A stretch of 64,000 bases of DNA from Roseomonas acroporae (GTDB taxonomy: Bacteria; Pseudomonadota; Alphaproteobacteria; Acetobacterales; Acetobacteraceae): assembly GCF_023223525.1 (NCBI RefSeq), contig NZ_JALPRX010000023.1, positions 1 through 64,000 on the forward strand. Reading direction: 5' to 3'. Under the pieces are notes generated by a model that was not told where the DNA came from, ran no database searches, and saw only the letters and a program-made list of their open reading frames with translations. Position numbers and translations under genes: made by a program. Below, piece by piece: positions 44,844 to 53,966 of the stretch (position 1 is the first letter of the stretch; each line of letters begins with the position of its first letter).

Positions 44844-45431
44844 TCAGGCGACGGCGCCGCGCGCGGCGGGCTCCGGCAGATCCAGCAGGGCGCGCAGCAC
44901 GGCCGGCTGGCAGGCCAGGTCGGCCAGGGTGTAGCGGTCCAGCACCGCCAGGAAGGCCTGCCGCGCCTCCACCAGCACGCCGCGCAGCCGGCAGGCCGGC
45001 GCGATGCGGCAGACGCCATGCCCGGGAGCGGCAAGGCCGGCCTCCGCGTCGTCCGTCGCCGTGCCACCCATGCCGGCGGCGTCCGTGTCCGGGCCATCCG
45101 GGCCGGGTCCGGCCGTGCCGGCATGACCGGCAGCGGCATGGTGCCGGGCGATCTCCAGGCAGGGCACCAGCGCCATGTCCGGCTCGGTGTGCCGCACCAC
45201 CTCGCCGAGGCGGATCGCGGCGGCCGGGCGGCCCAGCCGCAGCCCGCCGCCCTTGCCGCGCACCGTCGTGACGAAGCCGGCGACGCCGAGCCGGTGCGCG
45301 ACCTTGGTCAGGTGATGCTGCGAGATGCCGTAGGCCGCCGCCACCTCGCCGATGGTGGCGAGCTCGCCCTCCTTCGCGGCGAGATGGATCAGCATCCGCA
45401 ACGAGTAGTCCGTGTACACGGTCAGGCGCAT
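44844..45431 (-). CDS. nsrR: Rrf2-family nitric-oxide sensor NsrR with an inserted loop
   Basis: 195 residues against about 140-150 usually. The N-terminal winged helix (MRLTVYTDYSLRMLIHLAA, then GISQHHLTKVAHRLG and VRGKGGGLRLGR) is typical of NsrR. The three cluster cysteines are recognisable in MALVPCLE and GVCRIAPACRL, but 49 residues separate the first from the second, where family members have about four. The extra segment is Gly/Ala/Asp-rich. The C-terminal helix AVLDRYTLADLA is conserved. It is divergent from hmp, with an NsrR box between, so it should repress hmp and respond to nitric oxide. Confidence 0.92.
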   Translation of the reverse strand: MRLTVYTDYSLRMLIHLAAKEGELATIGEVAAAYGISQHHLTKVAHRLGVAGFVTTVRGKGGGLRLGRPAAAIRLGEVVRHTEPDMALVPCLEIARHHAAAGHAGTAGPGPDGPDTDAAGMGGTATDDAEAGLAAPGHGVCRIAPACRLRGVLVEARQAFLAVLDRYTLADLACQPAVLRALLDLPEPAARGAVA

Positions 45432-45497
45432 GGCGGGGCTCCGGTCCGGCCCCGGCGCGAGGCCGGGCGGGGGCGCACGCCGCCTGGCCCAAGGGGG

Positions 45498-45553
45498 GAT
45501 GGCAGAGGGACGATGGCAGAGGGACGATGGCAGAGGGACGATGGCAGGGGGGG
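45498..45553. repeat. 14-nt tandem repeat upstream of nsrR
   Basis: Three exact units of GATGGCAGAGGGAC (45498-45539) and a fourth diverged unit lie in the nsrR-hmp spacer, 67 nt upstream of the nsrR start. Confidence 0.88.
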
Positions 45554-45635
45554 CGGTGCCATCGTATCGCGGGCCGTCCGGGCCGGCGCCGTCTGAAGGT
45601 GCATGGCAGATACGTGTTCTGGAGGCGGCGTGATT

Positions 45636-45658
45636 AAGGTGTATCTCATATACACCTT
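45636..45658. promoter_or_regulatory. NsrR operator
   Basis: Perfect inverted repeat of 11-1-11 form: AAGGTGTATCT, a central C, and ATATACACCTT (the outer nine base pairs of each arm are fully complementary). This matches the published NsrR consensus form (AAGATGYATTT-N-AAATRCATCTT in E. coli). It lies 50 nt upstream of the hmp start codon. Confidence 0.85.
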
Positions 45659-45708
45659 ACGGACCGGCCGGCAGCGATGCCGCGCCATCCCTTCGAGGAG
45701 ATCCAGCC

Positions 45709-46974
45709 ATGTTGTCCGCCCAGCAGCGCGCCATCATCACGGCCACCGTTCCCGCCCTGCGGGCGCATGGCGAGACCATCACCCGCACCTTCTACGGCGC
45801 CATGCTCTCGGCGCATCCGGAACTGCTCGACTACTTCAACCCGGCCAACCAGCGCGCCGAGGGCGGGCAGGCGCGCAGCCTCGCCGCCTCGGTGCTGGCC
45901 TACGCCGCCAACATCGACCATCTGGACCGGCTGGGCGGGCTGGTGGAGCGGATCGCCACCAAGCATGTCAGCCTGGAGATCCTGCCCGAGCACTACCCGA
46001 TCGTCGGCCGCCACCTGCTCGGCGCCATCGCCGAGGTGCTGGGCGAGGCGGCGACGCCCGAGATCCTGGAGGCCTGGGGCGCCGCCTACGGCCAGCTCGC
46101 CGAGGTGATGATCGGGCGCGAGCGGGCGCTCTACGACGAGACGAGCACGCAGCCGGGCGGCTGGGCGGGCTTCCGGCCCTTCCGCGTGGCGCGCAAGGTG
46201 GCCGAGAGCGGGTCGATGACCTCCTTCCACCTCGTTCCCGCCGATGGCGGGCCGCTCGCCGACTTCCGGCCCGGCCAGTACGTCTCGGTGCGGCTGCAGC
46301 CGCCGGGCTCCGCGCATGCGCAGGTGCGCCAGTACAGCCTTTCCGCCGCGCCGGACGGGCGGCAGTACCGCATCACCGTCAAGCGCGAGGGCGCGCCGGC
46401 GGGCCTGCCGGATGTCGCGCCGGGCCTGATCTCCAACTTCCTGCACGACCACGTGGCGGAGGGTGACATCCTGCCGGTGCACGCCCCGGTCGGCGACTTC
46501 GTGCTGGACGAGGCGAGCGGGCGGCCGGTGGTGCTGATCGGCGGCGGCGCCGGCATCACGGCGCTGCTGCCGATGCTGGAGCGCCTGGCCACCGCCTCCA
46601 CGCGCGAGGTGGTGCTGCTGCGCGCCCTGCGCGGCCGCGACCAGCACGCCTTCGCCGACCGCGTGCGCGCGCTGGCGGGGCTGCGGACGGGGGTGCGCAG
46701 CGTCACCTGGTACGAGGTGGCGGACGCGTCGGACCGGCTGGACGGGTATTGCGACGCCCTCGGCCGGCTCGACGCCGAGCTGATCCGCCAGCACCTGCCG
46801 GCCGGCGAGGCGGAGTTCTACTACTGCGGCCCGGTCGGCTTCATGGCGGCGATCGAGCAGGCGCTCGACACGCTGGGCGTGCCGGCCGCGCGCCGCCACA
46901 GCGAGGCCTTCGCGCCCGACCCGTCCTTCGTGGTCGAGGCGCCGGACGCCGAGGCGATGGCGCGGGCGGGCTGA
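45709..46974 (+). CDS. hmp: Flavohemoprotein (nitric oxide dioxygenase)
   Basis: 421 residues with GAGGAG before the ATG. Globin domain 1-140 with B10 Tyr29 (TRTFYGAML) and proximal His85 (ATKHVSLEILPEHYPIVG); FAD domain with RQYSLSAAP; NAD domain with LIGGGAGITALLPML and YYCGPVGFM. It converts nitric oxide to nitrate with NAD(P)H. The NsrR box upstream and divergent nsrR indicate NO-induced control. Unusually, ARKV..SGSMTSFHL retains all family positions, so a full activity is expected. Confidence 0.97.
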   Translation: MLSAQQRAIITATVPALRAHGETITRTFYGAMLSAHPELLDYFNPANQRAEGGQARSLAASVLAYAANIDHLDRLGGLVERIATKHVSLEILPEHYPIVGRHLLGAIAEVLGEAATPEILEAWGAAYGQLAEVMIGRERALYDETSTQPGGWAGFRPFRVARKVAESGSMTSFHLVPADGGPLADFRPGQYVSVRLQPPGSAHAQVRQYSLSAAPDGRQYRITVKREGAPAGLPDVAPGLISNFLHDHVAEGDILPVHAPVGDFVLDEASGRPVVLIGGGAGITALLPMLERLATASTREVVLLRALRGRDQHAFADRVRALAGLRTGVRSVTWYEVADASDRLDGYCDALGRLDAELIRQHLPAGEAEFYYCGPVGFMAAIEQALDTLGVPAARRHSEAFAPDPSFVVEAPDAEAMARAG

Positions 46975-47016
46975 CCGCCGCGGCCGGGCTGGCCGGCGCC
47001 CCGCCACGGGGCGGGG

Positions 47017-47068
47017 GGTGGCAGGGGGCGGTGGCAGGGGGCGGTGGCAGGGGGCGGTGGCAGGGGGC
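47017..47068. repeat. 13-nt tandem repeat downstream of hmp
   Basis: Four units of GGTGGCAGGGGGC start at 47017, 47030, 47043 and 47056. The rest of the spacer to 47276 has no recognised feature. Confidence 0.88.
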
Positions 47069-47276
47069 GTCGGGAGGAGGGCGGGCCGCAGGACCGGACG
47101 GGGCGCGGCCCGCCGCCGCGACCGGCCCGCCGCGCCGGCGCCCGGGGATCCCGCGCGGCCGGACCCCGTGGCGGCGTTCCGCGGTGAAGGATTTCACAGC
47201 CGCCCGGCGCGCCATCCGGCATTCTGCCGCCAGAACGGTCCCGGTGGACGGGGCCCGGCGGATGGGGGTCGAGGTC

Positions 47277-48761
47277 ATGGGTTGGTCGCGCGGCTACGTG
47301 GCGGATGCGCCCTACATCGTGGGCTATCAGCCGGTGCAGGCGCCCTCGCATCTCGCCCTGGTGTGCGGGCTGATGGGCGTGGCCTGGGAGCCGCCCGGGG
47401 ACATGGTGATCGGCGAGCTGGGCTGCGGCCGCGGCTACACCGCGCTCGCCATCGCCGCCGCCAACCCGCGCTGCACCGTGATCGGGCTCGACTACAACCC
47501 CGCCCACATCGCCGAGGCGCGCTCGGTCGCCGCCGAGTGCGGCCTGACCAATGCCCGCTTCCTGGAGGCCGACCTCGCCGAGATGGACGCGGCCGAGCTG
47601 GACCGGCTGCCGGAATTCGACTGCGTGACGCTGCACGGCCTCTGGACCTGGGTCGCCGACCCGGTGCGCGAGGGCGTGGTGCGGCTGCTGCGCCGGCGCC
47701 TGAAGCCGGGCGGCATCGCCATGGTCAGCTACAACTCGCTGCCGGGCTTCGCCACCGGCTTCGGCGTGCAGCGGCTGGTGCAGGCGGCGGCGGCGACCGC
47801 GATGGGCGGCAGCCACCAGCGGGCGCTGGCCGCGATCGACGTGGTGCGCGACCTGACGAAGGCGGAGGCGCACTACCTCGCCGGCAACCCCTGGGCGACG
47901 CGCATGGACGATTTCGGCCAGGGGCAGAACCCGGCCTACATCACCCATGAATTCCTCACCGACCACTGGCGCCCGGCCTTCTTCGCCGACCTCGCCGCCG
48001 CCATGGGCGAGGCCAAGCTCGACTTCGTCGGCAGCGCCTCGCTGGTCGAGAACTTCAACGAGCTGATGCTGACGCCCGAGCAGCGCGCGGTGCAGGAGCG
48101 GCTGCCGCCCGGGCCGGGGCGGGAGCTGGTGAAGGATCTCTGCCTCCAGCGCGGCTTCCGCAAGGACGTGTTCGTGCGCGGCGCCGTGCCGGGCAGCCGC
48201 GAGCAGGCGCTGGGCCGGGTCGGCCTCGCCCTCACCGTCCACCGCGACGACAACCGCCCCAAGCTGGTGGTGCCGGCGGGCGAGGTGGAGCTGCCGCGCG
48301 ACCTCGCCGACGCGGTGCTGCGCGCCCTGCAGGAGCGGCCGCACTCGGTGGCCGAGCTTCTGGCGCTGCCCGAGGCGCGCCGCACCAACATCGCCGAGCT
48401 GCTGATGATCCTGGTCGACAGCGGCGTCGCCGTGCCGCTCTGGCCGGGCGCGCCGCGCGGCCCGGTGCCGACTGCGAGCGCCTTCAACGCCGTGGCGGCG
48501 CGCCGCTACGCCCAGGGCGGGCTCTCCGCCTCCCGCTTCGCGCTGGCCGCCCCGGCCACCGGCGCCGCGCTGCCCTGCGCCGCGCTGGAGATGGAGGTGG
48601 TGGCGCGCCTGCTGGCCGGCCTCCCGCCCAGCCCCGCCGCCCTGACCGACAGCATCCTGCCGCCCGACGCCGAGGCGAACGACCGCGAGGCGGCGGAGGC
48701 GACCATGGCCCGGCTGCTGGCGGAGAAGCTGCCGGTCTATCGCAACCTCGGCATCCTCTGA
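47277..48761 (+). CDS. Class I SAM methyltransferase with regulatory domain
   Basis: 494 residues from the ATG at 47277; an in-frame ATG at 47262 is possible. The SAM-binding motif GDMVIGELGCGRGYTALAIA is near residue 45, followed by VIGLDYNPAHI and a LHGLWTWVADPVREGVV segment. Residues after about 210 form the methyltransferase regulatory domain seen in large bacterial proteins (NFNELMLTPEQRAVQERL, then GFRKDVFVRG). Target unknown; protein lysine or carboxyl methylation has been proposed for relatives. The OmpA-like gene follows 86 nt later. Confidence 0.85.
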   Translation: MGWSRGYVADAPYIVGYQPVQAPSHLALVCGLMGVAWEPPGDMVIGELGCGRGYTALAIAAANPRCTVIGLDYNPAHIAEARSVAAECGLTNARFLEADLAEMDAAELDRLPEFDCVTLHGLWTWVADPVREGVVRLLRRRLKPGGIAMVSYNSLPGFATGFGVQRLVQAAAATAMGGSHQRALAAIDVVRDLTKAEAHYLAGNPWATRMDDFGQGQNPAYITHEFLTDHWRPAFFADLAAAMGEAKLDFVGSASLVENFNELMLTPEQRAVQERLPPGPGRELVKDLCLQRGFRKDVFVRGAVPGSREQALGRVGLALTVHRDDNRPKLVVPAGEVELPRDLADAVLRALQERPHSVAELLALPEARRTNIAELLMILVDSGVAVPLWPGAPRGPVPTASAFNAVAARRYAQGGLSASRFALAAPATGAALPCAALEMEVVARLLAGLPPSPAALTDSILPPDAEANDREAAEATMARLLAEKLPVYRNLGIL

Positions 48762-48847
48762 GCCGGGCCGGGGCGGGACCGTCCATCGTCCGCGCCGGCT
48801 CTGCTATGATCGAGGGGATCGCCGGATCTGCAGGAGGATCTGCCACC

Positions 48848-49636
48848 ATGCCTTCCCGTCGTGTCCTCGGCCGTGCCGCCCTCGGGGCGTCCGCGCTGGT
48901 CCTGGCCGGCTCGCTGACGGGGCCGCTCGCGCGCCCGCTCGGGTTCGGCGGCACGGCCCTCGCCTCCGATGCCGACATCGCGCAGGAATACATCCGCGCC
49001 CTGACCCGCGGCGTACCGACGGGCAACGCGCCGGCCGGGTCCGGCACGCCTTCTGGCACGCCCTCTGGCGCCCCGCTGCCGCCCTCCGGGGCGCCGATCG
49101 CCAACGCGCCGCCGGCCTCCTCGGCCGATGCGGCGGGGGACGAGGCGGACGGCGAGGACGGCGAGGGGCCGCAGACCCGCGGCGTGCGGGTCGGCGGCGG
49201 CGCGCCCCAGCAGGCGCCGGGGCAGCCCTTCGGGCAGCCGCAGGTGCAGCCGGTGGTCGACCCCGGCGGCATGCAGCCGCGGGCGGTGCCGGCGATCTCG
49301 CTCACCATCGTCTTCCCGACCGGCTCCTGGCTGATCACCCCGGCGGCGGAGAAGATGCTGGCGCCGCTCGGCATGGCGCTCACCTCGCCGCAGCTGGCGC
49401 CCTTCCGCTTCCGGATCGAGGGCCACACGGACACGGTGGGCTGGCCCGACCAGAACCAGCTCCTCTCCGAACGGCGCGCCATGGCGGTGCGCGACTACCT
49501 CGTCTGGCGCTACGGCATCAGCCCGGCGCGGATGGTGCCGGTGGGCATGGGCTCCAGCCAGCTCGCCGTGCCGACGCCCGACCAGTGGCCCGAGGTGCGG
49601 AACCGCCGCGTGCAGATCCTGAACCTCGGCAGTTGA
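48848..49636 (+). CDS. OmpA-like envelope protein
   Basis: 262 residues; AGGAGG lies ahead of the ATG at 48848. The N terminus has a twin-arginine-like pattern (PSRRVLGRAALGASALVLAG) and a cleavage-like LASD. Then a Gly/Pro/Ser linker with SGTPSG repeats and an acidic patch, and a C-terminal OmpA/MotB peptidoglycan-binding domain: FRIEGHTDTVGWPDQNQLLS, RRAMAVRDYLV and NRRVQILNL. No beta-barrel. The following gene may be translationally coupled through TTGA. Confidence 0.87.
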   Translation: MPSRRVLGRAALGASALVLAGSLTGPLARPLGFGGTALASDADIAQEYIRALTRGVPTGNAPAGSGTPSGTPSGAPLPPSGAPIANAPPASSADAAGDEADGEDGEGPQTRGVRVGGGAPQQAPGQPFGQPQVQPVVDPGGMQPRAVPAISLTIVFPTGSWLITPAAEKMLAPLGMALTSPQLAPFRFRIEGHTDTVGWPDQNQLLSERRAMAVRDYLVWRYGISPARMVPVGMGSSQLAVPTPDQWPEVRNRRVQILNLGS

Positions 49637-51261
49637 GCCGCCGGGACCCGCGGGACGGCCGGGCCGGCCCGCCATCGGGCGGCACGCCGCCGGCGGATGA
49701 CGAGACGGTGCGCCTCACGGGCGCCCCTGCCGGCATGGCGGGGGCGCCGCCGGGCGTCGCGTCGACCGCCAGTGCGCCTGCCAGTGCGCCCACCAGTGCG
49801 CCCACCGGTGCGCCCATCGGTGCGCCGGCCGGGGCGGCGCCTGCCGGCGCGCGCCGGGCGGCGGCCGGGCCGGCGGCGGGCGGCACGGACTCGTCGGCGC
49901 TGGCGCGGGCGGTCGCGTCGCACCGGCGGCAGCGGCTCGCCATGGGCGGTGCCACGATCGGGCTCGGCCTCGGGGCGGTGGCGCTGGCGGGCTGGCTGTG
50001 GAGCGGCCCCGATCCGGGTGCGGGCGCAGGCCCGGGGGCGGACCGGGCGACGCAGCGCGTCGCCGTGGCGGACGCGCCGGCCCCGGCCGCCGGGCCGCCC
50101 GCCGCCGTGTCGCCGCCGGTCGGATCGCCGCCGGTCGGAGCGCCGCCGGTCGGAGCGCCGTTGGGCGCGGCGCCGTCCGTCCCCGCCGTGCCCGACACCC
50201 GGGCCGACGCCGCGCCGCCCCGGGTCGCGCCGCCCCGGGTCGCGCCGCCGGTCGCCGCGCCTGTCGGCGGCATCGCGCGGAACGAGGGGCGGCCTGCCGG
50301 GGAGCCGGGTCCGGTGCCGGCGGCGCCGGTCGCCAAGCCGGGACTTTCCGCGCCGGGTCCGACGGAGGCCGCGGCCGTTGCCGCGCCGCCCGCGCCCGGC
50401 GCCCTGCCGCCGCCCGGCGCGGTCGGCGATCCCTTCGCCGGGCTGAACCCCGGGCCGCCCGGCGGTCTGGACCGGCCGGCGGCACGGCCGGCCGCCATCG
50501 CCCGGCCGCCGCGCCCGGCCGGGGCCGTGCCGCTGCTGGGCGAGGCGGCGCTGCGGCTGCACCGGGCGGCGCGCCCGACCCTGCTGCGCGCCGAGGCCGA
50601 GCCGCGCGTCTTCGTGCTCGACTTCCCCGACCTGGAAAGCCAGGGTGCCGCGCTGAACCGGGTGGCGGCGCTGGTGGAGAAGCTGGGCCTGCCGCGCGAC
50701 CGGGTGCTGACCGACGCGGAGCTGGCCGAGGCGATCGCGCGCAGCGGCAGCACGCCCGCCACCTACTATTTCGGCCACGACTACCGGGGCACCGACCTGG
50801 AGCGCTTCTTCGCCCTGGCGGCGCGCGACGGCGTGGCGCTGCACCCGCCGGAGCTGTGGGTGCGCGAGGCGCTGGCCGCGGCGCGGCGGGAGGTGCCGGA
50901 CGGGGAGGTGGCGCTGATCTCGGTGCCGCAGACCGGCCCGGCGGTGGACGCGCCGGCCCGCGAGTCGATCCTGCGCCACGAGATGAGCCACGGCCGCTTC
51001 TTCACCGATCCCGACTATGCCGGGCGCGTGCGCCGGGTCTGGCACGAGCGCTTCACCGCCGACGACCGCGCGCTGTTCCGTCGCTTCCTCGCGGGCGAGG
51101 GCTACGATCCCGACGACGAGGAGCTGATGCTGAACGAGGCGCAGGCCTACCTGCTGCACACCCCGGACCCGCGCATGTTCTCGGCCGAGGCGCTCGGCGT
51201 GGGGGCGGAGCGGGTCGAGCGGCTGCGCCGCCTGATGCTGGAGGGCACGACGCCGCGCTGA
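49633..51261 (+). CDS. Unrecognised membrane-anchored protein with HEMSH motif
   Basis: 542 residues if the TTG at 49633 (overlapping the upstream stop) is used; GTG at 49708 or ATG at 49735 are alternatives. Order: Ala/Pro-rich cytoplasmic part, a single helix (LAMGGATIGLGLGAVALAGWLW), a roughly 170-residue Pro/Ala/Val linker, then a globular C-terminal domain from about residue 310. It includes FVLDFPDLESQGAALNRVAA, TYYFGHDYRGTD and SILRHEMSHGRFFTDPDY, followed by LMLNEAQAYLL. HEMSH fits HExxH and the later NEAQAY supplies a possible third ligand, so a zinc protease-like role is possible but unproven. I recognise no family. Confidence 0.6.
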   Translation: MSRRDPRDGRAGPPSGGTPPADDETVRLTGAPAGMAGAPPGVASTASAPASAPTSAPTGAPIGAPAGAAPAGARRAAAGPAAGGTDSSALARAVASHRRQRLAMGGATIGLGLGAVALAGWLWSGPDPGAGAGPGADRATQRVAVADAPAPAAGPPAAVSPPVGSPPVGAPPVGAPLGAAPSVPAVPDTRADAAPPRVAPPRVAPPVAAPVGGIARNEGRPAGEPGPVPAAPVAKPGLSAPGPTEAAAVAAPPAPGALPPPGAVGDPFAGLNPGPPGGLDRPAARPAAIARPPRPAGAVPLLGEAALRLHRAARPTLLRAEAEPRVFVLDFPDLESQGAALNRVAALVEKLGLPRDRVLTDAELAEAIARSGSTPATYYFGHDYRGTDLERFFALAARDGVALHPPELWVREALAAARREVPDGEVALISVPQTGPAVDAPARESILRHEMSHGRFFTDPDYAGRVRRVWHERFTADDRALFRRFLAGEGYDPDDEELMLNEAQAYLLHTPDPRMFSAEALGVGAERVERLRRLMLEGTTPR

Positions 51262-51351
51262 GCCGGGGTCGTTCCGGGCGTGGCGGAACGCGCCCGAGGG
51301 GGCCATGCCGCGTGACGGGGCGGCGTGGCGTGCCGCCCTGCCCGCCGCCGC

Positions 51352-53496
<2,145 letters not shown>

Positions 53497-53966
53497 GCCC
53501 GCTCCCCGCGCCCCGCGACGGTTGTCGGGCAGACGCGGCGGCGGGGCAACCCTTGCGTCGGGGCGGGGGGCGGCCGATGCACGGGCCGGTGCCGGGCGCC
53601 GGATTCGCGGCTCCGGCCGGCGGGACGGGGCGCCGGCAGGACGGCCCGGCCCACGGGCCCGGCTCTCGGATTGGTGAAGTGGACCTGGGCCGACCCTCTT
53701 CCGCATCCTGCGTTGCGAAACGGGAGCAGGCCGCCGAACGTGGCCCAACCGGGGGTTCTTGTATGGCACGACGCGCGAGCATGCCGGGCCGGGACGACGC
53801 ACGTCCTCGCGCCGGGACGGCATCGGGGACGGGGAGCGCGGCAGCGGCCGCCGAGGCGGACGGCGTGACGGCCGACGGGTCGGCCCGGCGCGCGGCGGCC
53901 GGGGATGGCGAGGGCGAGATGGCGCGGCGCGTGGCGCGGCCGGCGCGCGCCAGCACGGCGAGACGG
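53497..53966. other. Divergent spacer between kinase and glgE
   Basis: 470 nt. The plus strand stays open in the glgE frame from 53763, but the encoded residues are Arg/Ala/Gly-rich. No confident promoter or hairpin was identified for either neighbour. Confidence 0.35.

Noticed and set aside
45498-45553. CRISPR-like array
   Set aside because: Units are 14 nt and directly abutting without spacers; it is a tandem repeat. The same applies to 47017-47068.
53763-53966. N-terminal extension of glgE from the ATG at 53763
   Set aside because: The 68 added residues are low-complexity and there is no ribosome site; the later ATG is preferred though not proven.
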